Source: Mimachlamys varia
Lineage: Eukaryota > Mollusca > Bivalvia > Pectinida > Pectinidae
NCBI GenBank assembly: GCA_947623455.1
Contig: OX392527.1
Location: 52,992,401-53,056,400, forward strand
DNA: 64,000 nucleotides
Reading direction: 5' to 3'
Part shown: piece by piece, positions 1-13,252 of the stretch
Layout: each line of letters opens with the position of its first letter
How positions within the stretch are numbered: the stretch's first letter is position 1
Program-made: the position numbers and the translations under genes
The notes under the pieces: generated by a model
What the model was told of the DNA's origin: nothing
Database searches by the model: none
The model's input: the letters and a program-made list of their open reading frames with translations, nothing else

Positions 1-1285
1 ATCTCTAATGAAGCTGCATGGCTCTAAATGACGTAAAAAATGCACCATTACGGACTTTTTTTTTTTAAACGAGAATGACAATTAACTTTTGTATGTTTAA
101 TTAATATTTTGACACTAAATTTGGCGTTTTTTAGAATTTGGTGGTTTATCACCTTTAACGTGACTTCACGGCGATAAATTTTGGAAAGCCAATTTTGTAT
201 TCAAAAGTATTGAAATGCATTACATCTTATTTAGATTGGAATTAAAAAGGCGTCTTCATTAAAAGATTTGTTTAATAAAGATGTTGACATATAATACATG
301 TGTGATTGTGTGATGAATAAATCCTCACACCGGATGTGATGATAAAAGATAAATGATTAATTGATGTGGCTGTGATATAATTGTCCTCTATTACGGTTGT
401 GTGACCAACTAATAGTGCGCGCACCAAAGTGCGACTCATCAATGGTTAACACCTATTTATGCTTCTGTCTCCACAATTGTACAGCTTGGTGCAATTGGCT
501 GATCAGTATTTCAAAATGAAGAAAATATAACAAATGTACATTGTAAATTCTATAACATGTGATTCACAGTATTACCGCAAATGTCAAACGGAAAAAGTAA
601 ATAAAATTTCATGAAGACACTTGTAGATTTGTTTATTATTATATTTATATTATATCTATAGCAACTACATATTTATTGAAATTGTACAAGGAGGACAACT
701 CCTGTGAACACTGATATTACGTCGATGCTATTTGATGCAGGGATGCAACAGGTTTAATACCTTTAAATGACCATATAAGGAGATGTGGAGGCAATTTGGC
801 AGCGTCATTCACTAAGACAGCCTTATTACTCCCATAAATAGGGGGGTTGCCAGGGATGCAACAAAGTGCAGAAAATAAATAAATATTTAGAAAATGTAAT
901 TGTTTACCCGGTATTTACATTTTTAAATTAATCATTAACTTAAAATAAGTAGCGTATTTCAAGTGGAAATAAACTAGCCAAAACGTCATTCTCGTCAGTT
1001 TTCCGTGGGAGAAGTACCATTTAGGAGATTGAAACAAACGTTTTGAGCAGTAAATACGTACAATGTGTGTTTTACTTTCAATGTAAATACATCTGAACTC
1101 TTTTTAACTCACTTTACTTTGATAGACACATTAATTGTTACCCTTATTACACCATCTGCCTACCTAAAGACATCAATGTCACAAGTTGTATAACTGAACT
1201 GTCTTTCGTCTTGGTTATACAATATTATCAGGACAAATAACAAAAAACTTTGCCAAATCTATTAATTTAACTAATCGTCGACGCT
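1..1285. other. AT-rich non-coding stretch
   Basis: I see no gene here. No open frame of useful length, splice-bounded exon or RNA gene stands out on either strand. The sequence is AT-rich and mostly unique within the window. Confidence 0.6.
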
Positions 1286-1289
1286 TTGA

Positions 1290-1740
1290 TGTTCTCTATT
1301 TTCATACAACTTCAATCTTCAATTACATCGGCAACATCATACATTGTATACACGGACTATCAACCTTCTAGGTCACACATCATTCACCTTTCTCTACAAC
1401 ATCATGCATTGTATAACCGGACTATCAACCTTCTAGATCATACATCATTCGCCTTCCTGAGAAACATCATAGTAAATTGTATAACCGGACTATCAACCTT
1501 CTAGGTCATACATCATTCGCCTTCCTGTGAAACATCATAGTACATTGTATAACCGAACTATCAACCTTCTAGGTCATACATCATTCGCCTTCCTGTGAAA
1601 CATCATAGTACATTGTATAACTGGACTATCAACCTTCTAGGTCATACATCATTCGCTTACCTCTACAACATCATACATTGTATAACCGGACTATCAACCC
1701 TCTAGTTTTCAACTCATCTGCTTCTAGCTTATACCTTATC
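1290..1740. repeat. Tandem repeat, 65-68 bp unit, about 7 copies
   Basis: The phrase ggactatcaaccttctag recurs at about 1354, 1419, 1487, 1554, 1622 and 1687. This gives a period of 65-68 bp. Each unit also holds a catcat...cattgtataac segment. Copies differ by scattered substitutions. The short open frame running through them is a by-product of the repeat. Confidence 0.85.
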
Positions 1741-2136
1741 TGCCTATCTCTTTTGTAATCATTTCACTAAAGCTGAAAGGAAAATTCTGCGTCAATATGG
1801 TGCAATATGTGTAACCTTTGTCTGTATAGATTATAATTACTCGGGACGTATCATCTGCCTTAACTTTGTTTCTTAGTAACACACGTCAATTAGATCATCG
1901 ATATCAATTATACAATGTATCTGTTATGTCGAGCACTGCTACCCCATGTACATGTACCAGACTGACCGAAGTCCATGTAGGTGGAGTTGATACGTCCTCG
2001 AGTTGGTAGGTCGGGGCGGGAACAGGCATTGATACATACATTTGTATGTCCTTCCTGTATACCATAAAACTATCATATAAAACCGTAAACGGTGAAGCAT
2101 AATTTGTTAAAAGTGTCGTCAAACGTTGTCTCTATG
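1741..2136. repeat. Diverged older copy of the 2.43 kb duplicated unit
   Basis: Positions 1,765-1,945 align by eye with 2,957-3,150 and 5,391-5,585. Shared landmarks are gctgaaaggaaa/gctaaaaggaaa, caactttgtttcttagta and ccatcgatatcaat followed by cactgctaccc. The divergence is clear, so this copy predates the recent duplication downstream. No coding potential is seen. Confidence 0.55.
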
Positions 2137-2595
2137 TTAACTATGTTCGTCTGTGTGCGTCTTAGGCATTTGTCTGTCTGTGTGTGACTTACGCACATGT
2201 CCGTCTGTGTGTCTTACGCACATGTCCGTCTGTGTGCGTCTTACGCACATGTCTGTCTGTTTGTGACTTACGCACATGTCCGTCTGTGTGTGTCTTACGC
2301 ACATGTCCGTCTGTCTGTGTGTCTTACGCACATGTCTGTCTGTGTGTGACTTACGCACATGTCCGTCTGTGTGTGTCTTACGCACATGTCCGTCTGTGTG
2401 TCTTACGCACATGCCCGTCTGTGTGTGTCTTACGCACATGTCCGTCTGTGTGCGTCTTACGCACATGTCTGTCTGTGTTTGTCTAACGCACATGTCCGTT
2501 TGTGTGTGTCTTACGCACATGTCCGTCTGTGTGTCTTACGCATATGTCCGTCTGTGTGTGTCTTTCGCACATGTCCGTCTGTGTGTGTGTTGGAG
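2137..2595. repeat. 27 bp minisatellite, (TG)n-rich
   Basis: The unit is acgcacatgtccgtctgtg followed by tgtgtctt, about 27 bp, with about 16 copies. Some copies lose one or two TG steps. Open frames on both strands spell Cys/Val/Arg-rich repeats and are not genes. The array stops exactly where the first 2.43 kb duplicated unit begins. Confidence 0.9.
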
Positions 2596-2596
2596 G

Positions 2597-5029
2597 TCCA
2601 TCTTTCCATTAGGCGTCACGGAGTCTTAGATGTGTATTCACGTTAAAAGTGTCGTTGTTGAAAAAGATACTGAGGTTTGAAATAAATTGTCCGAGCAACC
2701 GGTATATCGCATTTTATCAAAATGCCATATTCTTAGGTGGAATAAAATATGGCTGAATGAATTTCAGATACCTTGTTTAAACCACTGTAATTTGCTGTTG
2801 GTTCCACATGAGAAACGAAAAGGTCCTGGGGTTTTTTGGCTATATCTCGCGATAGTAGGAATGATGTAAACAGAAGCAATGTCATGCATGTACCTCATCA
2901 GCCTATCTCTACAATATCATATATTGTATAATTTGGCTAGCATCTGTTAAGGCTATACAAATTCACCGAGGCTAAAAGGAAACTGTAACATCAATTTGAC
3001 ACAACCTGATACACCTTTGTCAATACACATAATTATCAATGGGGATGTTATAACATGTATCAAAAGTACAATGTTCAACTTTGTTTCTAAGTAGATTACG
3101 TCAATCAGACCATCGATATCAATATCTGGTATATCGAACACTGCTACCCTACACACATCTACAAACCAGTAACGCATGCAGTGAGCACTCCGACAGTACC
3201 AGCAAAAGGTATGTCTAATGATTTTTGTTTATTGGTAAATCTTTTTTAATTTAACATTCAAAATTCATTTAAAACAGTGTACAAATGGACGTTGTAAATA
3301 GATACATAATGACTATGCAGTTTTATTAATATTAAATAATGTTCAAACATAATTGTAAATATTTATAGCAATACATCCTGTACCAACCCGAGACTATTTT
3401 TGTTTATAATTTTTTTATTTTTGAAAATGTTCAGCATCACAAAACAGTTTACATCAATAGTTTCCATACTCCTCACTCACTTTTTCTTACAACATAATTA
3501 AAATAATATCTGTATAGACCATGATAATTCATAATTCACATTTCAGACATATGATTCTTAAATACATAATAGATACATTAATACCTGGTCTAATAATCAA
3601 ATAAAACATAATACATTTTATGAGTTACTCAATTTTGTAATGCTTTAGGAAGGAGAGAGAGGGGGGAGAGGGGGGATAGGAGAAGTTGAGAAGACAACAT
3701 ATGGGGTGATGAGGATGTTGCGTCCGCAAGTGTCCATTAACAAGTACATAACATATAGTGATATTTCTAATTATAAATTCTGGACGACCGCTAAAAGTGT
3801 ATTTGGTGTAGAAAAGAAATAATTCTTTATTTTTTTTTTTATTGAATCCATGAGATTGAGGAATTCTCTTATTTATTTGACTAATGCTCAGTTTCAAAGC
3901 TAATTCATAGCAGATAATGGGAAATAGTTTTAAATGTATTTATGTATCTGAAGTAACTATGGAAACAAGCCAAAGTGATATAACCTTGTTATTGTCATGA
4001 GTGATGAGCACAGATATGGGCCAAGTTGTTTGTTAATGTCAACATAAATGTGTCATATTGTTATTTCGTGTATATCGTATTGCGTCAATCTATACAAAAA
4101 CGCAATAAACCTTAAAGTTCAATGATGACAGAGTTTATTAGCATAATGACACCACGATAACAAGATCATGACAGTCACCATGATCCCCGATAACAAGGTA
4201 ATGGTACCACGATAACAAGGTAATGACACCATGATAACAAGGTAATGACACCACGATAACAAGGTAATGACACCACGATCCAAGATAACAAGGTAATGTC
4301 ACCATGATAACAAGGAAATGACACCAAGGTAACAATGTAATGACACCAAGATAACAAGGTGATGTCACCACGATAACAAGGTAATGACACCACGATAACA
4401 AGGTGATGTCACCACGATAACAAGGTAATAACACAGCGATAACAAGGTCATGACATGTTGATAACACCACGATAACAAGGTTATGACACCATGATAACAA
4501 GGTAATGTCACCACGATAACAAGGTCATGACACCACAATAACAAGGTCATGACACCACGATAACAAGGTTATAGCACCATAATAACAAAGTCATGACACG
4601 TTGATAACACCACGATAACAAGGTAATGACACCACGATAACAAGGTGATGTCACCACTATAACAAAGTAATGACACCATGATAATAAAGTAATGACACCA
4701 TGATAACAAGGTCATGACACCATCATTACTCAATTTAACCAGGTGATTAGAAGATAAAGAAATACGAAAATACGGTGATAGCCAGCCGATCACAAAGCTA
4801 TTACCTTGTAATAACCATGTTATTATCACGCGATAACAAAAATGACCCTATTTTAAATCACGACAACGCAATACTTAGGTAATGATTAATCAATACAAAT
4901 ATCATTACCACGGGACTTACAATTTGACACGTTGATGTAATTTAACCTCATTTACTATCCAATCGATATGGCTTTTAGATAAGCAAAAGGCATTTTCACT
5001 TCATTTCATTTTCTTATTTCATGAAATTG
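2597..5029. repeat. 2.43 kb tandem segmental duplication, copy 1
   Basis: This segment is repeated head-to-tail at 5,030-7,464 with an offset of 2,434-2,435 bp. Only a handful of differences are visible: one extra g near 5,136, a TA-dinucleotide length change near 4,070/6,505, and single substitutions. The units meet with a 2 bp microhomology (gt). The unit carries a purine tract near 3,650-3,680 and a 22 bp minisatellite. No gene is seen in it. Confidence 0.95.
4140..4735. repeat. 22 bp minisatellite inside duplicated unit 1
   Basis: The unit gataacaaggtaatgacacc plus ac repeats every 22 bp for about 27 copies, with gtcatgacac and gtgatgtcac variants. The reverse-strand frames read as Leu/Val/Cys/His repeats and are not coding. 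Confidence 0.9.
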
Positions 5030-7464
5030 TCCATCTTTCCATTAGGCGTCACGGAGTCTTAGATGTGTATTCACGTTAAAAGTGTCGTTGTTGAAAAAGA
5101 TACTGAGGTTTAAAATAAATTGTCCGAGCAACCGGGTATATCGCATTTTATCAAAATGCCATATTCTTAGGTGGAATAAAATATGGCTGAATGAATTTCA
5201 GATACCTTGTTTAAACCACTGTAATTTGCTGTTGGTTCCACATGAGAAACGAAAAGGTCCTGGGGTTTTTTGGCTATATCTCGCGATAGTAGGAATGATG
5301 TAAACAGAAGCAATGTCATGCATGTACCTCATCAGCCTATCTCTACAATATCATATATTGTATAATTTGGCTAGCATCTGTTAAGGCTATACAAATTCAC
5401 CGAGGCTAAAAGGAAACTGTAACATCAATTTGACACAACCTGATACACCTTTGTCAATACACATAATTATCAATGGGGATGTTATAACATGTATCAAAAG
5501 TACAATGTTCAACTTTGTTTCTAAGTAGATTACGTCAATCAGACCATCGATATCAATATCTGGTATATCGGACACTGCTACCCTACACACATCTACAAAC
5601 CAGTAACGCATGCAGTGAGCACTCCGACAGTACCAGCAAAAGGTATGTCTAATGATTTTTGTTTATTGGTAAATCTTTTTTAATTTAACATTCAAAATTC
5701 ATTTAAAACAGTGTACAAATGGACGTTGTAAATAGATACATAATGACTATGCAGTTTTATTAATATTAAATAATGTTCAAACATAATTGTAAATATTTAT
5801 AGCAATACATCCTGTACCAACCCGAGACTATTTTTGTTTATAATTTTTTTATTTTTGAAAATGTTCAGCATCACAAAACAGTTTACATCAATAGTTTCCA
5901 TACTCCTCACTCACTTTTTCTTACAACATAATTAAAATAATATCTGTATAGACCATGATAATTCATAATTCACATTTCAGACATATGATTCTTAAATACA
6001 TAATAGATACATTAATACCTGGTCTAATAATCAAATAAAACATAATACATTTTATGAGTTACTCAATTTTGTAATGCTTTAGGAAGGAGAGAGAGGGGGG
6101 AGAGGGGGGATAGGAGAAGTTGAGAAGACAACATATGGGGTGATGAGGATGTTGCGTCCGCAAGTGTCCATTAACAAGTACATAACATATAGTGATATTT
6201 CTAATTATAAATTCTGGACGACCGCTAAAAGTGTATTTGGTGTAGAAAAGAAATAATTCTTTATTTTTTTTTTATTGAATCCATGAGATTGAGGAATTCT
6301 CTTATTTATTTGACTAATGCTCAGTTTCAAAGCTAATTCATAGCAGATAATGGGAAATAGTTTTAAATGTATTTATGTATCTGAAGTAACTATGGAAACA
6401 AGCCAAAGTGATATAACCTTGTTATTGTCATGAGTGATGAGCACAGATATGGGCCAAGTTGTTTGTTAATGTCAACATAAATGTGTCATATTGTTATTTC
6501 GTATATATATCGTATTGCGTCAATCTATACAAAAACGCAATAAACCTTAAAGTTCAATGATGACAGAGTTTATTAGCATAATGACACCACGATAACAAGA
6601 TCATGACAGTCACCATGATCCCCGATAACAAGGTAATGGTACCACGATAACAAGGTAATGACACCATGATAACAAGGTAATGACACCACGATAACAAGGT
6701 AATGACACCACGATCCAAGATAACAAGGTAATGTCACCATGATAACAAGGAAATGACACCAAGGTAACAATGTAATGACACCAAGATAACAAGGTGATGT
6801 CACCACGATAACAAGGTAATGACACCACGATAACAAGGTGATGTCACCACGATAACAAGGTAATAACACAGCGATAACAAGGTCATGACACGTTGATAAC
6901 ACCACGATAACAAGGTTATGACACCATGATAACAAGGTAATGTCACCACGATAACAAGGTCATGACACCACAATAACAAGGTCATGACACCACGATAACA
7001 AGGTTATAGCACCATAATAACAAAGTCATGACACGTTGATAACACCACGATAACAAGGTAATGACACCACGATAACAAGGTGATGTCACCACTATAACAA
7101 AGTAATGACACCATGATAATAAAGTAATGACACCATGATAACAAGGTCATGACACCATCATTACTCAATTTAACCAGGTGATTAGAAGATAAAGAAATAC
7201 GAAAATACGGTGATAGCCAGCCGATCACAAAGCTATTACCTTGTAATAACCATGTTATTATCACGCGATAACAAAAATGACCCTATTTTAAATCACGACA
7301 ACGCAATACTTAGGTAATGATTAATCAATACAAATATCATTACCACGGGACTTACAATTTGACACGTTGATGTAATTTAACCTCATTTACTATCCAATCG
7401 ATATGGCTTTTAAATAAGCAAAAGGCATTTTCACTTCATTTCATTTTCTTATTTCATGAAATTG
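5030..7464. repeat. 2.43 kb tandem segmental duplication, copy 2
   Basis: Near-identical to 2,597-5,029. The copy ends at atgaaattgt and then joins unique sequence (attgacaaataaattg). The identity implies either a very recent duplication or an assembly artefact, such as two haplotypes placed in series. Confidence 0.95.
6575..7170. repeat. 22 bp minisatellite inside duplicated unit 2
   Basis: Same array and same copy order as 4,140-4,735. This shows the array was duplicated as part of the larger unit rather than expanding independently. Confidence 0.9.
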
Positions 7465-7973
7465 TATTGACAAATAAATTGAGAAAAGGATTGGACAGCA
7501 GGCATAGCCTATTGAAGTCAAGAAACAAACGGTTGTACAAACATGTAGACATTTAACTTATAATATACATAGATAGTATACTTATATAAATACACGCATG
7601 GCGCACTTGCACGCACATATACACGTGCACATATACTCATGCACGCTCACACACACATCCTCATACACCCGCACATGCATGCATACATGGATGTAAGTAA
7701 AACGCATGATAAAATAATATAGAAAGTTATTAATTAATATTTGAGAACAAAATATTAATTGTTTTCCCTATAGACATTTGATTTAACTTGAATAGTTGTA
7801 ACGTTCTTGCAAGGCATGTTGTCTTATATCTCAATACACGATAGGTAATAAAACTCATCAATCAAGCTTCTTACATTCACCGACGGTACATGGTAGTCAC
7901 GTTTAAAAGAGCAGCTTTAACAAAATAATTCAATATAAATGTGTTTGGTACAGGGAAAACATTCCAGGGCCAG
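7465..7973. other. Spacer upstream of first IFI44-like exon
   Basis: Unique AT-rich sequence with a CA/CG-rich stretch (7,590-7,700). No TLDc-type coding exon is found here or anywhere upstream in the window. An in-frame TAA near 7,898 closes the frame leading into the first recognisable exon. Confidence 0.5.
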
Positions 7974-10900
7974 AGAAAGGAAGAGGTTTAAATACAAAAA
8001 GAGAAAACTGGAAGAAACAGATCATGGAGAAACCATGGATGCGTAACATCGACTGGAACTCCTCGGTACGTATCCAGGACTTGTTTAGTGAATTGTGGAA
8101 ACATATCGATATCGTGTACATGTCCATGTAGGAACCCTTAAAACATGTGTAAAACACAAAACGTATTGATATACGTAAAACATCTGTAAAACACAAAACA
8201 TATCGATATACGTAAAACATGTGTAAAACACAAAACATATCGATAAACGTAAAACATGTGTAAAACACAAAACATATTGATATACGTAAAAAACACAAAA
8301 CATATCGATATAAGTAAAACATGTGTAAAACACAAAACATATCGATATACGTAAAACATGTGTAAAACACAAAACGTATCGATATACGTAAAACATGTGT
8401 AAAACACAAAACGTATCGATATACGTAAAACATGTGTAAAACACAAAACATATCGATATACGTAAAACATGTGTAAAACACAAAACATATTGATATACGT
8501 AAAACATGTGTAAAACACAAAACATATCGATATACGTAAAACATGTGTAAAACACAAAACGTATCGATATACGTAAAACATGTGTAAAACACAAAACGTA
8601 TCGATATACGTAAAACATGTGTAAAACACAAAACGTATCGATATACGTAAAACATCTGTAAAACACAAAACATATCGATAAACGTAAAACATCTGTAAAA
8701 CACAAAACATATCGATAAACGTAAAACATGTGTAAAACACAAAACGTATCGATATACGTAAAACATCTGTAAAACACAAAACATATCGATAAACGTAAAA
8801 CATCTGTAAAACACAAAACATATCGATAAACGTAAAACATGTGTAAAACACAAAACATATCGATATACAATGTACGTAAAACATGTTACATGTACATGTA
8901 GGAACCCTTTAAACATGTGTAAAACACAAAACATATTGATATACGTAAAACATGTGTAAAACACAAAACATATCGATATACATGTACGTAAAACATGTTA
9001 CGTGTACATGTAGGAACCATTTAAACATGTGTTAAACACAAAACATATTGATATACGTAAAACATGTGTAAAACACAAAACATATTGATATACGTAAAAC
9101 ATGTGTAAAACACAAAACATATCGATATACGTAAAACATGTGTAAAACACAAAACATATCGATAAACGGATGTTGGCTTTGCTTGTGTTACATATTTGTC
9201 AAAAAAATGCATATAAATTATATGTATGTAAAATATTTATGATCATAAAACGGTTTGATACACAATTATTTTCACATCTCACCGGAGTTTTATCCTAAAT
9301 GTAATATGACTGGTATAAGTTTTCGTGTAGATGGAGAGATATCGCTTACTTTTGTATTTTTGTATTTTTAACTAATTTAAATTGGTTTAAATGGTAAATT
9401 ATGTATATAAATGTCAAATTAAGTATTACAAAAAAGACATTTTAACTTTTAGAAATAGTAAAACACTTCTCCTAAAATTAATCAATTAAGAAAATTTGTA
9501 AACACCGTTCTGATTGAACAATTATTCAAACTAATTTGATTCATATTCCCCGGCCCCGTACGTTAACGATCAGTCGGAGAAGGTCGAAACAGCTGAATCA
9601 AGAGCAATGGTGTATATTTCGTTTCAATTTCAGTCAACAAACTGATGCTTGTTTTGTTTAAACTAATTTTACACAGATTTAGTAATCAATATTTGTCATT
9701 CATCAAGTTTGAGGAGGATATAAAGGACAAAGTGGTCACCTATAAACCATTACCCGGACTGGACCTGCAGCAGGCGAGGATCTTATTGGTGGGTCAGGTG
9801 GGAGCTGGGAAGTCCAGCTACTTCAATAGCATCAACTCCATCTTCCGGGGACACATCAGTGCCCAGGCCAACGCTGGGAGCGCCGAACATAGTCTTACAA
9901 CATCTGTGAGTATAATATGGATAATACACTAACATTTCTTGGGGTGCGGTAACTCAGTGTTACATTTTTACTCAATAAAAATAGGCCAATTACTTTAAGG
10001 TGTTTTTTTAAAACATCAACAATTATAAGGTCTTGGATGGTGGGATAATTAAAACTTTATGTATAGCTAGCCAGTATACAAAAACAATAAATTCCTTATA
10101 TATGCTAAATGGTGCAGTTGGTTACTTCAAGTGCAAAGGTTACCAAAGGAAACTTCTTGTCTATTCAGCATACAGGTAATAATAAGGCCCATCATACAGG
10201 TAATCATCAGGCCCATCATACAGGTAATCATAAGGCCCATCATACAGGTAATCACAAGGCCCATCATACAGGTAATCATAAGGCCCAACATACAGGTAAT
10301 CATAAGACCCAACATACAGGTATTCATCAGGCCCAACATACAGGTAATCATAAGGCCTATTATACAGGTAATCATAAGGCCCATTATACAGGTAATCATA
10401 AGGCCCATCATACAGGTAGTCATAAGTCCCAACATACAGGTAATCATAAGGTTGATCATACAGGTAATCATAAGGCCCAACATACAATTAATCATAAGAC
10501 CAATCATACAGGTAATCATAAGGCCCATCATACAGGTAATCATCAGGCCCATCATACAGGTAATCATAAGGCCAATCATACAGGTAATTATAAGGCATAT
10601 GGCCCATCATATACAGGTAATCATAAGGCCCAACATACAGGTAATTATAGGCCCATCATACAGGTAATCATAAGGCCAATCATACAGGTAATCATAAGGC
10701 CCATCATACAGGTAATCATAAGGCCCAACATACAGGTAATCATAAGGCCAATCATACAGGCAATCATAAGGCATATGGCCCATCATATACAGGTAATCAT
10801 AAGGCCCAACATACAGGTAATCATAGGCCCATCATACAGGTAATCATAAGGCCCAACATACAAGTAATCATAAGGCCCAACATACAGGTAAGTATAAGGT

Positions 10901-12224
10901 CCCTCATACAGGTAATCATAAGGCCAATCATACAGGTAATCATAAGGCCCAACAGTAGTATTAACACTCGAATAACGTAGTTCTGATATTGCAATGATGA
11001 ACGACACATGGAATATCTTAAACTAGAACTAGAACTTTGTCAGTTAGACACCAAAACAGATATTCGCTTAAGAAAAAATGTTTGAGCAATATTTGAAATA
11101 TAGTCAGGCCGGGTTACATATTTGATTAATTCTTTAAACAATGAATAATTATTGTTACAGCGGTTCTACCCACTTACCTTATTACGTTTCTATTTCGCAC
11201 CAATTAGTTTAGGACATACCAAATCAGGAACGGTTATGCCGGAAAACCTCTCAACTTCCGGTTATGCGACACACGTGGCATTGAGGAGGATCAAGGTCTT
11301 GATGATCATGAACTTGGCTATTTACTGGAGGGTCACGTGCCAGACAGGTACAAGGTGAGTTTGTATTTAAATCTTGTTTATATAACTAATCACGTTTGGG
11401 AGATCTACAGAGTACCAGTCTTTCAAAATATTTCTCCATCTCTTCGTCGATCTGCGGATAAAAATAATGTCAAAAGATCTGCTAGATACTATCCCTCTTT
11501 TAAACTTTGTAAATGGTAGTAAATGTGCTTGTGACAATTACATTGTTGATTTATATAAACACTATTCATTGTGTTTTTATTTGAATATTTCTACCAGTTT
11601 AACCCTGCTGTTCCACTATCACCCGAAGCAATAGGGTTCCTGAAAAACCCGACATTATCTGAAAGAATCCACTGTGTGGTATTTGTCCTGGATGGTAGTT
11701 CTGTGGATGTCGTCCCCCCGAAAGTCATGGAGCGGATCAAGGCCATGCAAACACGAATGAACCAAAGAGGTAAATTTACAGAGCAGATAATGCTGTTTTA
11801 AGTCACAAAGAACATACCTTATTGGTTGTCTGTATTTGTTTTGTATAACTGCTTATTATTTATACATGGATGCATTTATATAATTTTATTTGTTAAACTT
11901 GTTTTAGGAATTCCACAGGTTGTGCTCCTGACGAAAATCGACAGAATCTGTGAGGAAATCTCCAATGACATCAGCAAAGTGTTTTTCAGTCCAAAGATGA
12001 AGGAATGTGTTGACAGGGTTGCCATGGTAATGGGTCTGCCCAGATCACACATACTTCCGGTGAAAAACTACGAATGTGAGGTGGAACTGGATCAGAATGT
12101 AAACATTCTGTCACTTCTCAGTCTCAGACGAATTCTCAATTTCGCTGATGACTATCTGTACAACACCCTAGATGACACAGAGCCTGATAATGTGCAACCC
12201 AAGAAAACCCGTGAACGAAACTGA
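7974..12224 (+). CDS. IFI44-like GTPase, 5' part (TLDc) missing
   Basis: Spliced model: 7974-8065, 9708-9905, 11208-11354, 11598-11769, 11908-12224 (stop TGA). All introns are GT-AG and all phases agree, giving 308 visible residues. The first exon encodes a basic linker ending EKPWMRNIDWNSS. The second carries the P-loop GQVGAGKSS after YKPLPGLDLQQARILLV. The third has the G3 motif CDTRG, and the fifth the G4 motif TKID followed by LPVKNY. IFI44-family proteins normally carry an N-terminal TLDc domain and are interferon or virus responsive in animals. Here the phase-1 acceptor at 7974 demands an upstream exon, but no TLDc exon is visible in the preceding 7.9 kb. If translation starts inside this exon, ATG 8024 is the only in-frame candidate and gives 291 residues. 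The ATG at 7940 is out of frame. Introns 1 and 2 each hold a minisatellite. The gene could be a truncated paralog or be missing its 5' exon. Confidence 0.8.
8130..9175. repeat. 37 bp minisatellite in intron 1 of IFI44-like gene
   Basis: The unit acgtaaaacatgtgtaaaac plus acaaaacatatcgatat is 37 bp, with about 27 copies. It is interrupted near 8,880-8,925 and 8,985-9,030 by tacatgtacatgtaggaacc blocks. The unit length is not a multiple of three, so all three reverse frames stay open (up to 344 codons). Those frames are artefacts. Confidence 0.93.
9559..9598 (+). ncRNA. Hammerhead-like relic in intron 1
   Basis: The sequence gtcggagaaggtcgaaacag, followed by ctg, matches the stem II, GAAA and palindromic stem III part of the hammerhead-like motifs at 52 and 57 kb. 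The CUGANGA part is damaged (ttaacga plus a 3 nt insertion) and no stem I is evident. It reads as a decayed fragment of the same repeat family. The match is short, so it could be chance. Confidence 0.3.
10160..10962. repeat. 24 bp minisatellite in intron 2 of IFI44-like gene
   Basis: The unit acaggtaatcataaggccca plus tcat is 24 bp, with about 33 copies. A longer variant block (aaggcatatggcccatcata) recurs near 10,590 and 10,770, a hint of higher-order duplication. The unit is a multiple of three and gives long repeat frames on both strands that are not genes. Confidence 0.92.
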
Positions 12225-12592
12225 TTATAACGATGTAACAGTGAATATGTACAATTTTCACTAACTTTCACTCGATAACCGTTGTTCCGCAAACTACCGT
12301 TATTATCTATAATTACACTTGTGCATATTTTAAATTCATAATATTATGACGACGAAAACAATACATCTGGATGGAGCTAGGCAAATTATACGGTTCCAGA
12401 CATAAACTAATTACAACGATGTGACAGTGAATATGTACAATCTTCACTAACTTTCACTCGATAACCGTTGTTCCGCAGACTATTGTTATTACATTGTATC
12501 TCATAATTACACTTGTGCATATTTTTAATTCATAATATTATGACCTCGAAAACAACACATGTGGATGGAGCTAGGCAAATTATCCGGTTCCA
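12219..12592. repeat. 186 bp tandem duplication spanning the stop codon
   Basis: 12,219-12,404 and 12,405-12,592 are direct repeats with an offset of 186 bp. Shared landmarks are cagtgaatatgtacaat, cactcgataaccgttgttcc and gatggagctaggcaaatta. The first copy begins in the last codons of the IFI44-like CDS, so the 3' UTR contains a second copy of the stop-codon region. Confidence 0.85.
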
Positions 12593-13252
12593 GACACAAT
12601 TATTTTATGTGACGTCATCAACAACTGACGGCTTATGCAAATTCAATGCTATTACATTTAATTAATCATTCTCTCGTGAAAACAAAGATTAAACTTTTAT
12701 TTTGCTTAGGCTGGCTTTTACGCAATTTCCCTTGTGCTCCATTCGATTCATGATAAAGAAAACTAAACAAAACAAAAGGTTTATCCTTAAAAAAGAATCT
12801 GTACATATCTAGTCCTTATCACAACAAAAAGCGTAAATATAAAATGTGGTATTTAATGGTATTTGACTTAATTTTGCAAATTGTGTATCCGAATGTACCA
12901 GCAATGACGATATGAAAGAAGAAGCTTTGGCAGCTTAATGGAGTTTATCTTAGGAGCTATGACATCTTTCTCACAGCTAACATGTGATTAATACACAATG
13001 AGATTATATTATTACAGCAAACTGTCGAATGGATAAAAACTTATTTCAAATGAGACACATTTGATGATTTGTTATATATGTACAAATTGTATATTATTAA
13101 GTCTGTTGTAATTGGTTCGTTGTTTTTGTAAAGAGGTATAGCAAAAAACAGCCAATATTTCCGTCGGCATAATTAGAATCAGACAAAAATATTAATTTAT
13201 ATTAGAGAAAATGAGTATGATTTTTCCAATTTCTGAGATATTATGTATTGTT
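12593..13252. other. Non-coding spacer
   Basis: AT-rich sequence with no open frame or recognisable element. No clear AATAAA follows the upstream gene closely. Confidence 0.5.

Noticed and set aside
7930..8964. 344-codon minus-strand open frame plus two overlapping frames
   Set aside because: Entirely produced by the 37 bp tandem repeat, with all three frames open. Its unique end is antisense to the IFI44-like linker exon.
10109..10843. 244-codon His/Asn-rich open frame
   Set aside because: A 24 bp intronic minisatellite. Splice-bounded exons of the IFI44-like gene flank it.
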